DNA of 64,000 bases from Bombardia bombarda. Taxonomy: Eukaryota; Ascomycota; Sordariomycetes; Sordariales; Lasiosphaeriaceae. The first letter of the stretch is position 1. Every line of letters starts with the position of its first letter. Positions 1 to 12,800 of the stretch are shown piece after piece. A model generated the notes under the pieces. It saw nothing but the letters and a program-made list of their open reading frames with translations. It did not search any database and was not told where the DNA came from. The position numbers were made by a program, and so were the translations under genes. Location of the stretch: the NCBI GenBank assembly GCA_030512295.1, contig JAULSR010000004.1:1240001-1304000 (forward strand), written 5' to 3'.

Positions 1-531
1 TTTCAAGTCATAATGCAAAGCCATATGAAAGAGTTTCCGTTTTTGGATTCGTCATGATATCGGACTGAAGGCATGACCTAAATGTGAAACATGCCCTCAT
101 GACATGTGTAACACAGGCGAATATGGGATGGATGAACGATGAGTAACAATGGTACAATATCTATATATTGTATATGTTAGCCAACCCCAAAACGACAGCC
201 TAGGATATATGGTATATCATAGTTATATGCTACCAACCTGCCTACGCAAATGCAAATGCAAAGATTATAAAAACGCCTGAAAGCAATGGGACAGACAGAT
301 AGGCAGGCTTTCCAACAAGCAGCACCAGCAGCAGGTCAACAACAGTTCTTATGCGGAAGTCCTAAAACACCGTGTGTCGAGATTCTTATTTTCTCACACA
401 TCATGTACTCTCAATAAACAAACCCTCCCTCTTTCCTTCCCTTCCCTTCCCTTCCCCCCCATGAACCCAGCCCATATAACACTACATAGTATGCTTCCAC
501 AATCTTCTGCTTCTTTCCAACTCTCACTCGC
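1..531. other. Downstream flank of NUP192, no gene seen
   Basis: AT-rich non-coding sequence beyond the NUP192 stop codon, presumably its 3' UTR followed by intergenic DNA. It holds a pyrimidine-rich stretch (about 425-460) and short repeats such as CAGCAG near 320-335. Open frames here are short and continue antisense into NUP192. I see no RNA gene. Confidence 0.6.
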
Positions 532-3500
532 TCAATGGAAGAGTGTCGTCGAAGTCATCCGCGGCTTCTCGGAGGGTATCTGCTCAGCCTCAAACTGCAA
601 AATAAGGTTAACGTTAGCACAAAGATTTCAATCAAAAAACAAACTTTTTTCGCACACAAAAAAAAAGAAGAAACTCACCTCCAAAAACCCCGTGGCAGTA
701 ATCAACAGCATGAACGCCTCTGCCAACTCCTCGATCCTCTCCTCCAGCGCGAGCTGCGCCTCACTATCATCACCACCACCACCACCACCACCAGTAGCAC
801 CAAACCTGCTGCTCCCACCCAAACTGCCCCCATACCAACCACCACCACCACCACCACCACCACCACCCCCATTCCCCACCGTCCCGATCCCCGCGCTGCG
901 CTTGAGCGTATGCACCACCAGCGTCCTATTCTGCGTCAGAAACCTCCTCCCCTGCACCACATTATGCGACCCCCTCGCCAGCACCGCTGCGCCCACAATC
1001 CTCGCCAGCGACACCAACAGCCCATAGTGCTTCTCCAGCGCGCGCGTGTTTCGCGCGTCAATCTCCAACTCCGGGTCCGCCGCGAACACGCCTGAGAGCT
1101 CGAGCGCGCGGAACAGGTTCGCCTGCAGCACAAACTTTGCGCCCGCGCGCGTCTGGCACAGCTGCAGGAGCAGCGCGAGCTTGGCGCCGACGTACTGCTC
1201 CGCCGCGAGGTTGTTGCCCCCGACAATACTGCCGAGCCACTCCGAGAGCGTAGTCTTGAGGCTGTCGACGAGGACGCCGATGAAGTTGAGGCGGCTGAGC
1301 GTCTCGACGACGTGCGCGTCGTCGTCGGCGTGGCCGATGTGCACTAGGGCGCCGAGCAGGATCATGGCGGCCGTCTGGCAGCCGGGGTCGCTGCCGTAGG
1401 CGTCGTCGCAGATGACGTTGAGCAGACGCTCGCCTGACGCCTGGATGGTCTTTAGGGTCTTGTAGCGGCTCGTGGCGAGGCCGCAGCCGCGGCTGCTGTG
1501 GGCGGTGTCGCTGCTGCTGCTGCTCTTGTCCACCACGCCCGTCAGGTAGCGGTAGCAGATGCTGTAGTACAGGGCCCGGAGCTCTGCGCTGCCTGCCCAC
1601 TTGCTGATGGAGCTGAGGCAGACCTGGAAGAGCTGGAAGAGCTTGTCGCTGATCAGGTTGCCGACGGTAAGACTGTCCTTGTCGACGCCAGGGGCGGGGG
1701 TGGTGTCGTCGTCGAAGTCGATTTTAAATAGGAGCACCTTGGCGACCCGAGCCAGCTCGTACGCTTCAGTGGCACTGAGGGCGCTGGCGGCTTCCAGGCT
1801 CGGGAGTATGGCTTGTAAGGCTTGGAGGAGGAAGGCCATCCTGGGGGTGCCTCTCAGGTCATTCGCCTCAAACATGACGAGTATGAGGTTTGTCCAAGCC
1901 CTCAGAAGCTTGAGCCTGCACGCACCGAACCGTCTATAACGGTTGGTGTATACGACATACTCTTGTAGCAGCACTTCTTCCCTCTCGATGGCACTCAGCT
2001 CCCTCGGATCAATAAGCCCGCCTGCATTTTTCTGCTCGCTCCGCTTGAGCCATAGTACTTCTTGGACCTTGTGGGTGTTGTACTGCAGTCCCGAGACCGG
2101 GTCCTGCTCGGTACAGGCGCTCAGGTCGAGACCCTTGTAATATTCGAAATGAGGTGCGGGGATGTCCCATTGGCCATCCAGGGTCAAAAAGTCGAAGAAA
2201 TCAATGATGGTGGGCACCGTTATGGGCTCATTGCTATCCCCAGTAATCTGCCCGTTCAGGGCGTCGAAGATCTGGCGTTTTACAGACGGTATGCGGTTCT
2301 GAGAAACGCTACACAACTCCTTGCCAATGTACTCAAATGCCATGGCGCGTGTCGCAAGAAAATCAACATATGACACCGCCGAGTTCGTAAGTAAAAACTC
2401 GGGGTTCCCTGTCTCTAAGCCGTCCCACCGCAGCGCCGGTTGTAGTTTTACCTCCTGCAGCAGGATGTGGAAGACAAAATTGGTTTCCCTCAGCTCCTCC
2501 ATGACCCAACGGGCGGATAGGGGTGAGCTCCACAGTATTTGGAATATCCGCATAATTCTATACTTCAACGCAACCAAATAGCCACGGACGCCCAACTCTT
2601 CCTGGAACACCGAAGTCCCGATAAATATGTTGAGAAGGCTATGGAAGAGTGACTTTTGCAAGTCAAACCTGCCCCGTGATTCAACAGTGACCGTGTTAAG
2701 CTCACAGCGAAATCCAAGGAGAAGATGCGCAATCGTAGGCTGGTCTGGTGTAGCTTTCAGGCACTCATACAGAAAATCAAGTACGAAGAGCTTGATCACG
2801 TAGTTTTGCCCCTCGGCTTCTAGGACGGGGTCGAGAGTGTCGACTATCTCGGCCGACAGAGACGCGGCAATAGCTTCGCCTTCGCCGTTCTTTTCGAGCT
2901 GGACAATCGCCTTGTTGCGGTGCCCATGGAGACCAGAGTCGGGGCTCCACGCAGAGATGATCTTTGAAGATGTCGATATCTTCTCCAACAACTTCAAGCA
3001 GGCCAGCGTCAGGGGAGGCTGACGAATACCGCAATATCTGCCCAAATCGACCACCAGGGCCAAGTGATTCATAATGCCGTCCTCAAACGAGGCATAGGCA
3101 GCATTTGCTGCCATCCTCTTTGGCTGCCTCCCGTGCAGCTTGAGAGGCCGCACAAGGTGGAGGTAGGTATCCTGAAGCTCGAGAACCTTCAGAATGACCT
3201 CAACCGCCCGCAAAATGCTGAGAACAAGGGGTGAATCCGGGGCCGCATTGCTCAAAGAACTTGCGTCCTGGTGTATCGTGCTAATCAGGGCATCGACAAC
3301 CTTGTCGTTGAACATCCAGTCCATGACACGAGCAAACGGGTGAAGGCGCACATATGTGGCCAGATCCTTGGTCGATATGGCCGAGTCGATTGCGATATTT
3401 GTTTCGTTGCCCAATATGATCAAGTCCTCGTTGAAAGTCGCCAAGCATGTCATGGCAAAATCGAGACATGAAAGACGTAGCAGTATGAGCTGGGCAGGGT

Positions 3501-5808
3501 CGGATATTTCGGTCGACTTTTGCGAGAAGACACGATCGAATACATAATCGACATAAATGTCAATGCCAAGGACCCCGCGAGAATTGATCCCGAGCTCCTC
3601 AGAAAAGGACAAGGTGTCGTTCAGTTGCCGGGGGCCTTCAGCCGGAGTGACGAGAGCGGTGAGGTACTGAATAAAGGCAATCGGCTCTTCATAACCATCG
3701 CTGATCTCGTTTAAAGTCGCCTCTGCTAGTTGCTCAGGTGTCAAATTTTGCGGAGAAAGACCCCCTCTGTGAGATATGGGCTGCACTGCGTACATGCCCG
3801 AGATATATTGATCAGTCATCTCCCACATGGCTATCGATTCAGGTTCGGTCTTCCGGCTGAGGAGGGCCTTAAGAACGTAAAATGCAGAGGCCTTGAGTCG
3901 AGCAGGTATAATGCCGCTGGCAGCCAGGTGAAGTAGCGTGCGAACCAGATTAAGATTCTCATCGTACAACAACGTCCGTCTTGCGACCTCGCTTTCCGTC
4001 GTCAGCTTCGCAATGAGCCGCAGATAACACTCCAGCATCAAGGCCGACTCGGGCTCGGTCTCTGCCTGATCATTACTGGGCTTGCCAAGGCGGTATAAAT
4101 GTGACTGAGCCGGGCTTGGTCGCTCTCGTAGCTTGGCTGTGAAGAACTCTAATTCCTTAAAAATCTGGTTCCATGTTAAAGAGTGAGACCGTTTCATTTT
4201 TCCAGACGAGTGATGTCCCTCGTCAAGGAGGAAATCATGGCAAGCTGTCGCACACCACTCGTTGTCTGAGAGAGATTGGAGCATCTCGCAGAATGCGCTG
4301 ACAAGGGGCGTCGATGCTCTCCTTGACGCCCAATGCAAAAAGCCAGCCAAGTTACTATCCGAGTCCTCCCAGAATGACATGGCCGCTTCTGGCCGGCCTT
4401 CGTACGCATAGGCAATGATGATCAAGAAACGCTCAAGGTCGAGATCTTGCTCGTGTGTTTGACTCAACTGCCGCTGCTCGTCCTCTTCTGTCCTCAGTTT
4501 GCGAAGGACGTCAGGAATATTCGATATGGCAGCATCGACCAAAACCTCCAGATGCATCATCAGGCTCCGCCGGAAGAAGTCGGTAAATGGGAAAGGTTCA
4601 GGGACAAGAGGAGGAGACTTTCTCTGCAGCCACTGGCGCATCCCCAATCTTGTGGGGTCCTGCCAGTCCTGTGCTTTGCAGTCAGCGGCGACTGACAAGA
4701 TGAACTCAAAGGCGCCATCCTTGAGCGCATCCATAAACTGTTTCGACCTGTCCTCATCCTCCTTGTCCAGGTTGACGCCTTGTTCTTCAAGGCCAGGGGT
4801 GTCGTCCAAATACCAGCCGCTGTACTCTGCAATCCACCAAGCCTGGACCGCAGCGCCAAGACTCGGTATGAGCCATGGCCTGGTGTCTCTCTCTTCGCAA
4901 ATGAACCTGTTCAACAGCCGGGTTCTTCCAATATCCCCGCCCCATTGGCTAGAGCCAAAGACGGTGATATATGTGCCCAGAACGGGAAACAGGTGAGCGA
5001 GCAAATGGTCGTACTTGTCTGCCGTTCTCAGGAGTTCAAAGAAGTATCTGAAGTCATTCGTGACGGCATGACGCTTCTCTATCGCCGAGCATAATATCAC
5101 AGCCAGACCCTCATGCTGCTGTACGAGGCTGAGGCGGGAAAAGTCGTACAGTTCTTGCTGCTCGGAAGGCCTTGCGATATTGGATTGTTGTACGAGATTC
5201 CGGGCGGCCATTCTCTCCGCCATGCTCCTGAGCCACGACTTGATGTGCTCCATTGCGCCCAGGCACTTTGGCACAAATCTTTCGGTGCCACCGTCTGGGT
5301 TTCCAGGGGGGACGACTTTGTAAATATTTTCCTCAACCATGGCGCCAAATGCATCTTGTATGCTCTCATCAGCATCGTCGGAGGCTATCTCGATACAGAG
5401 GCGCATGCAGTCGACCAGGTATTTGCGCTCCTGGTGGAATCGGATGAGGCCGCATTGCCACAGAGGGCGGCCATATGCCTCCTCCTGGTCGTCTTCGGCG
5501 TTCGCGTCGAGAAGAACCCTCGCGGCTTCAAGTTCGTCGAGGTCGAGGTCTTCTGCGAGCTGTAGCGAGTTGATTAAAAAATCGTCGTTGACCTGGAAGT
5601 CCTCGCCGTTGATGGTTATCTTTTTGGAGCTCAAGGCCGTTCTGCTGGTCGGGTTGCGAGATAGCTTGGCTAGAAACTTGCTGAAGGCGCCCTTGTTCAA
5701 TTCTATGAGCTGTTCCAGGGTTTGCAGGTCTTCGTAGCGGTGCTCGGATACGGCAAGCAACTCTGCATGCAGAGCCCGCAGGGCCTCGAGTGGGCGCAGT
5801 TCGGCCAT
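532..5808 (-). CDS. NUP192: Nucleoporin NUP192 (Nup205 family)
   Basis: Large alpha-solenoid scaffold of the inner ring of the nuclear pore complex, where the family binds Nic96, Nup53/59 and other linkers. The protein is about 1730 residues, the usual length for fungal Nup192, and its start (MAELRPLEALRALHAEL) and helical body resemble the family. The start codon lies in a strong context (ACCATGG). The long exon runs 5808-679. An intron at 595-678 (donor GTGAGT, branch GCTAAC, acceptor CAG) joins it in phase 0 to a last exon, 594-532, of 20 codons plus TGA. Without that splice the frame would run into a low-complexity F-rich tail. Near the C-terminus (residues about 1645-1680) two glycine runs coded by GGT repeats form a flexible insert. 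It is transcribed divergently from TEL1. Identification is by sequence resemblance; the terminal intron is inferred from splice signals. Confidence 0.9.
595..678 (-). other. NUP192 terminal intron
   Basis: 84-nt intron. On the minus strand the donor GTGAGT begins at 678, a branch-like GCTAAC lies near the 3' end, and the acceptor TTTTGCAG ends at 595. Removal leaves the frame intact and gives a short last exon ending in TGA at 532. Confidence 0.85.
770..868 (+). repeat. (ACC)n trinucleotide tracts coding poly-Gly in NUP192
   Basis: Two ACC runs, about 771-793 and 838-866, read as GGT (glycine) codons on the minus strand. They code for glycine runs in the C-terminal part of NUP192. Confidence 0.85.
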
Positions 5809-6802
5809 GGTCGCCGGGTAGGGGCGAAGGGGTTTAAAGTGTGTGAGGGCGGAGGGCGAGGAAAGAAGGACGAGGTGTGCCCCGGCGATGGCTCAGTGCA
5901 TCTTCTGAAACTCCGCTTCGTTAAGGTCAAATAGCGCGAGACTGGATGCTCGTGCAATGCTAGAGAAGAGGCCCGATGCAATGCGATATTCTGCTGATTT
6001 TTGGGGTTCGGTTTCGGCTGGGCGCAAATCAAGACAGACTGGGTGGGATAGAGACGCGAAAGGAAGCAGAGCTTCTGAAGCTTGTCCCGCGCAGGCTGCT
6101 TGTCAATTGGCGCCAAATCCGCTGCAATCAACAAAAGATGTGGGCGGTGAAGAGTTCTGCCGCCCTGGACCCGCTGTGCCCGCCTCCCGGGTGGTCGACC
6201 GTCACTGCAGCCTTGGCGTCGTTAGCCAGATGGTCCTAGCTTCTTTCACTGAGAAGAATCGCTATCGAGGTTGCGTCTCGAAATGCCGAGAAAGGCTGGG
6301 GAAATGCAGCCTGGACTTAAATATCTACATTGGACGTTGTAATCTTGAAAGCTTGATTGTTACAAGCAACATAGAAGATCATTACCACAAATGCGATCTA
6401 TTTAACTGTACAAATACCACTTATCTGCTACCCTTAGGTCATTGATCAGCCACTCCTATACTGGAACACGCCGCGACGCACTGACCAAGAATCTGGGACA
6501 TGCCTGTGGCTTCTCCTCGACGTCTCACATTGCTTTTTCCTCCTCGTCTGATGCAATAACTTTCAACCCGGTCGTCCTCATAGATGATGCTGGATTATTA
6601 TAGCATGCCTACATTGATGCGGTCGCCCTCGGCTGTCCTGTCCCAAAAAAAACATCTACTCTATTCTGCTTTAGTTTCACTTCCATGGCCGCGAGCCGCC
6701 TCCAGATTCCGTCTTAACGAATCGTAGACTCAACCCGACCAAACAAGTAGACCATTAGAGCAAGGCAACAAATCGTCTGGTTTTTTTTTCTCCCAGGCCA
6801 CA
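5809..6802. promoter_or_regulatory. Divergent NUP192 / TEL1 promoter region
   Basis: 994 bp between the two start codons, with no convincing gene. At 6105-6118 there is an ATTGG (inverted CCAAT box) merged with the palindrome TTGGCGCCAA, which contains TTTGGCGC on the minus strand, an E2F-type site. Just before the TEL1 ATG a T-rich tract ends in CTCCCAG (6779-6796), which looks like a 3' splice site, so TEL1 may have a 5' UTR intron. Confidence 0.45.
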
Positions 6803-9800
6803 ATGCCGCCAATGAAGGGCGGTGGTGGTGACACAGTCAACTTCAAGCAGATCGCAGGTATGCACACAGTCGGCAAACATTGAGCAGCATCTGACATGTA
6901 AAACACAGGCCTTCTCGTGAGCGCGTCAACCACAACACGCAAAGACGCTGTAGAAAGTAAGCCACATAAATCGTATCATATTAAATGCTTTATTCTTCAT
7001 GAGCTAAGCATGTTGTGCGTGCAGATTTAATTGGATATTTCAAAGCCGCTGACAAGGCACAGCCCCAGGGCTCAAAGAAGTGAGTTCAGTGCCTTTTTGG
7101 TCACTCGTTCGTCCAGGAGGTGTGTACCTGCTTACCCCAAGCCAGGAGTCCCTTCGACGACAAGACATACCATTCAATCTACGAATCTCTCTTTCGGTGC
7201 ACGCTTCTGGAGAAGGAGAGCTACTTCAGCGGCAAGAAGACAACCAAGGCCAGTGCCAGTACCAGGCTAGAAAAATGTGCTGTCGCCCTCCGCCTTGCTG
7301 TCCGTCATGGCGCTTCCAGAATCAAGCGCAAGACGGCCAGAGCCATCATCGACCACATCACCCAGGTTCTTCCAGGCCCCGAGGAGACTTATGTCGAGCC
7401 CCTTCTCAAGGACTACGCCAAGGCCCTGAGCACCTTCCTTGACTTTTCGGCCAATGTCGAGAACCTGGCAGCCTTTTCTGGCGAAACCTGGGAGGTCTGT
7501 GTTGACTTCTGTCTCGAGGCTCTCTCTCGCTACCTCGAGACCGGCGATCGGGACTCGGGCTCCCTATCCCGAGCTTCTCCCACCCCGGGGACGGCACCCT
7601 CGACCCGCTCGACGGGGAGGTCTACATCGGTTGTACTCCAACATGCATCCGGCCGGTTAGGGGGCCAGATGGCCTTGGAGTTCCTGTCTTGTCTGAACTC
7701 GCTGGTGTCGGCACCAAATGCCCCAGTACGAAGGCGAGCGGACAGGATATCCCAGGTGCTTCTGCAGATCCTTGCCCTTCGCCAGATGAAGATCGGTGTG
7801 CTCCAAAAGGCAGCCTTCTCCGCCATCAACAGCATATTCGTGCGCATACAGGCCAACGACGTGTCACTCGCCAAAACACTGACACGGGGTCTGGTTCCAT
7901 TGCTTTCCCATTGGTGGCAGCCCCGTTCTCTTTCTCGAGATGCAATGCTGAACTCCATCCGAGATGAGATGCTTAAGACGATATATGGGACACATTTATA
8001 TCTAGAGAGTTTGGTTCAAGAATCCTCGGATGATTCTCTTCTGCGGGAGATTGAGGAGCTGTTGGATGCTTTATGGTCTGAGTACTCGAGGCGAGATGAG
8101 CGTGCTCGTCTTCAGCTTGACGACATCGCATTCACGTCGATGCGTCTCCCTGAAGAGCACCCATCCGCTGGCGTCTTCTGTCTCCGCCCATACAACCAAG
8201 CAGGCGAGCAGAATTGGGCGCTACTGGAAAACCTTGCCATTTTGGAATCCATTTACACCCGCATGTCTCAGCGAGATCGCACCCATGGGCAGTCCGAGAA
8301 TGACCAGCCAAGAAAGAGACGGCGGATGGCTAACAGCCCTAATAGAATGCATCAGAAGATCATATCACTCGACCCGGCAGTGCGGCTGACCGCTTTGCAG
8401 ATCGTGCCGTTCTTGTTCAAACAGAAACGGCCCTCGCTGGAAGATGTCACCGATGTCATGGCCGACTTGTTAAAGTGTGTCAATGCTAAGCAGGGCGTCG
8501 TGGCATCATGGGCGATGCTGGCTTGCTCTAGGTACGAATATTTCTAGGGCTCTTTTCATGTTTGTGAACCAAGATTGCTGACCAGCTTAACAGTCTTGTC
8601 ATCCATGCAGCATCACACGACACATCCCTTTCTGCTGTCTGGAAGCAGATTTGGCAGCTCGGAGCTCGATCTTTGAGTCTGCCACCGACAAGCCGCGCTG
8701 CCTGTGTGCTCTTGCATTCAATACTAAAAGCAAACATCATCCCAAACCACGAACTTGCAGATGAGGTTAATCAGATTATCACGACGGCCGATATCAGCGG
8801 TCCTGCCGTGCTTGTCGATTCGTCCTTGGTCCTGATGCTCAGCCTGCTACGATTCCGTAACATGATGTTCCCCAACGCCAGTCAGGCAACCTCGAATCAT
8901 ATTATCCGATGGGTGTTTGTCAAATGGAGCCCAGGTGAGATGCAGCAACTCAAACTTTCAGAGACTATCACTGACCTCGTCGCAGCTGAAACGGCATATG
9001 CCTCTCTACACGCAATCCATGCCACTCCATTTGATCTTGTCTCCCTTCTGCGAGCCTGCTTCGGCATGCCTCCTCTTGCCATGGAGGCGCCACTTCGTCT
9101 GTTTGGGAGCCCTCTTGCGCAGTTCTGGAAAAGTCAGAGGGAAGCGCATTCAGTCGTGAGATACCTACTCCTCCTGGAGGACAATGACTCGCCAGAATCA
9201 TCCCTTCTTCCAACACAAGCCTCCTCTACTGGCGATTCAAAACTCGACTCTTCGCAGGTGTCTATATCAGACCCGACAAGCTCGCATGCCGCGAAGCGAT
9301 TGGCCCTGGAACTGTTATACCCAAAGATTGAAGAGCTTTCCCAGTTGACAGAGTCGTGGCAGAAGCGCGGAGGGGATGGCATGACCCCCGTGTCGTCAGA
9401 GCGACTGCAGAGCGTAATATTTGCATGCCTAGCAGGGGCGCTGTTGTTGCCAGAACTCGTCAACCTGAACACGTCCATCTCCAAGGATCTCGAAGCAACA
9501 TTATCCAGTGTCATTGACGTGTCACTAAAAGTAATACTCGGGTCGCCCCAGAATGAGAACTTTTTCGATCTCATATTGACATCCTCTGCACCGTTTATTC
9601 CTCCGTTGGTTGAGGCCGGCTTGGTCACGGCGAAAAAGGAACACCCGTATCTTTTGGAGTTCTTCTCAAAACTGTCCAGTGCCTTGCAAGAAAGACTACG
9701 GCGAGAATCCTCGGCTAGGAATCCGGATACCATGGATATCGATGATGATTTTTCATCACAGCCCAGCCAGAGCAGCTCACAATCGGGAACTAAAGCTCTG

Positions 9801-12800
9801 GCGAGGAGAGATATCCTTCTCGGCCACACTCCAGAGGCGTTCTATCTGGAAACCACTCTTCGTCTACATTTTATGAGCATAATATGCGCAGACGATGGTC
9901 AGATTGGGCGAGTTCCGGAAGCGATCGTCGATAAACTCCTCGAGCTTCCCGAGGAACAGCTCCTGTCTTGCCGAGAGTTCATGCAGGAGCTATTTGCATC
10001 TGATGTTATCACTCCCGTCGACAGCGCCTTGAAAATGGTGGAAAAGGTCGGCGAGATAATAAGCAAGGACGAGTACTCTTGCTGTGAAGTGGCGCTGTGC
10101 ACTTGTCTCGACATCATGGACGGCTTCATCAGCATGTGGACTGATGGAGATCTTGAGATATCGAACCTGGTGGGCGATTTGTACCACTATTTGGTGAAGC
10201 GGTCGCTGCCCAACAACTCGCTGTCCCCACCCGCGCAAATCCGGTTCTCGAAGTTGCTGTTTCACCTCTTGGAGGTTAGGTCCGCATATGCGACGGATCT
10301 CAAGCTGCCTTCGTGTCGATCCACGCTGTTGACCATTTTGCAGGACGGAGCTATGGAAGTTAAATACTTCATTGGGCTCAATTTGCCCAGGATATTTGGA
10401 CTGTATGTTCTGAAGACGCACGATGATATATTCGTCGACGTCCTAGAGAGCCTCCCTGCGGATCCTGAAGGCACCGAGGGGATCGCCTATCGGCTGTTTG
10501 TCCTGTCGGAGCTGGCTTGCAAGTGGCCCACCTTGCTTCGTCGCTGCATCTATCACATCTTTGAGACGCCTGGCAAGATCCTCCAGTCGGCAAAGTATGC
10601 AACGAGCTGTTTGAGACGTATCTCCAAGTACCTCAACCTCAGCGGCCCGCAAGAACTGTTCAAGCTCTTTGCCCCACAACTCTTATACACATGGCTAGAA
10701 AGCGACTCGATCGAAGAGATCCCCTTTGGGATATTTGGGTTCCCTACCCTTCATGACCTCCTTGTGAAGGCCCAGACAGAGGCTGCCGCCATCATGATTA
10801 TGCGCGGACAGGAGAGGGAGGCCCTTGATCTGGTGCAGACGCTGGGCTTGTCTCCCGATAAGATGATAAAGCAGGGCTTCGCCAAGATTATAGCGTACAG
10901 CATCGCGCACGACGTCAGCGTCCCAAGTGGCGCTGAGAATGTCACGGGAGAGAGTCGGCTTAGAAAGCTGCTTGGGAAGGAGGGGTTTCTTGAAAACATA
11001 CACCTCCACTTCGCGGATATTATAGCTCAATTCCTCGACATATTCGACCAGGAAGACCCAATCGAAAGGGCTTTCAGGAGAGATGAGAGGTTCGCGTATG
11101 CGGCAGATGCGATGGACGAGATCAAGAAGATTGGCCACCTGCCGACAGCGTTGCCTCCCAACCAACAGCCCATGTTCAAGGCCAAGTATCTCACCAGGGA
11201 GATTGCTCATCTTTGCAGCCGGACGCCATTCGAGCCAGAGACGTTGTGGACCCCTGCTCTTGTGGTGTTCGTAGCCCGCAAGCTTCTGGATACGATACAT
11301 ACGGCACTGGGCCCCCTTCACGCCTGCTCGGTGCTACGGAAGATACGCGTTCTCATCTGTCTCGCTGGTGAACAAGCTTTGGCTGCGTATCCGCTCGAGA
11401 TGCTCCTTCATTCTATACGAGCGTTTGTGGTTGACCCAGAGTGCGCGGATGACGCTCTTGGGATCACACAGTATCTCATAGTCAAGGGAAGCGAGCACTT
11501 GATCAAGACACCTTCGTTTCTCGCTGGTTACGCCCTCTCTAGTCTGGCTGACCTAAGGGTATTTCTGGAGTCCAGCCAATCCAGCACAACGCAGGAGAGC
11601 CAGTTCAAGGCGACCATGACAAAGGCACAGCGATTTCATACCTGGTTTGCCAAGTATCTGTCGAGCTACAACTCTAATGCGTTCAAGGACGAGGCGCAAA
11701 AGGCCGCTTTCAAGTCGATTACCCAGTCTGCTGCCAATATTCGCGCCTCGGGTAACGCCGAAAAGGGGACGCATGAGAGCAATCTGTTGTTGGAGATTTT
11801 GAAGGACTGGGATCGTGAGAATCAGCTGCTCAATGAGCCGGCGCGGGGTGTTGCCCTTTCCATGCTCTGCGGCATCTTCAGGATCCCTGCGTCAACTCGA
11901 CTGGATATCATCGAAACGGACGATGACGCAGTGAGCCTTGGCGCTGTTGTCTGGAAGAGCTGCGGCTCCCAGCGTCTGAGCGGAGAGTATCTGTCGTGGG
12001 CCGGGCGCGTGCTGGGCCGATCATTCGCTGCGTCAGGTGAGATACCCCAAGAGCTGTTACGCGAGTCTCGCCTTGAAGAATATCGCAAGTTGTCGTCCGA
12101 GTACAGTGGCTCGGAAGAAGGTCTGCTCAACCTCATCGAGGCTCTCACCGTCAGTAGCGATTGTACTACGGCCGGGCTGGCCGAGTCTGCGCTGCGGACT
12201 GTGGTCTCTGACGCCGTCAGCGACGAGGACCATGATCTGCTCATCGCCTGCCAGAAAAGCCTGTCTGAGTCTCTGCTGATATCTTCAAACTGGGAGCCAT
12301 ATCGGACCCCCAGCTCTGATTCTTTCCCGGTCACGTCGCCCAAGGAGGCCGAGGTGTTTGCGGCGAAACAGCTCGAGAGCAAAAACTGGCCGCAGCAGTT
12401 TACGACGCTCTTGGCCCAGTCGGTGCCTGAGATTGCAACGCTGAGGGTGCTGCCTCCGATACTTACCAAGGTCAAGGGGTTTGCGGAGCAGGCGTTTCCG
12501 TTTGTTGTTCATCTGGTTCTGTTGTATCAGGTGGATAAGCAGCAGGGGATGAAGCGGCGTCTCTCGGAGGCGCTGAAGGAGTGGCTCACCTCCACGTCTG
12601 CTGCTGCCAAGGACAATCAGAAGCTCCTGCTGAACGCGATTCTGTATTTGAGGACACAGCCGTTGCCGAATGAGTCTTCGATAGCTGATCGATGTCACTG
12701 GCTGGACGTCAATTTCTCGAGCGCGGCGGCCGCTGCTACGGGCTGTGGCATGTACAAGGTTGCTCTCCTGTTTGGGGAGTTGGCCTTTTCGGAATCATCA

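Noticed and set aside
374..1095. Open frames of 217 and 186 aa on the plus strand
   Set aside because: They are antisense to the NUP192 C-terminal region and owe their length to the ACC repeat (poly-Pro / poly-Thr).
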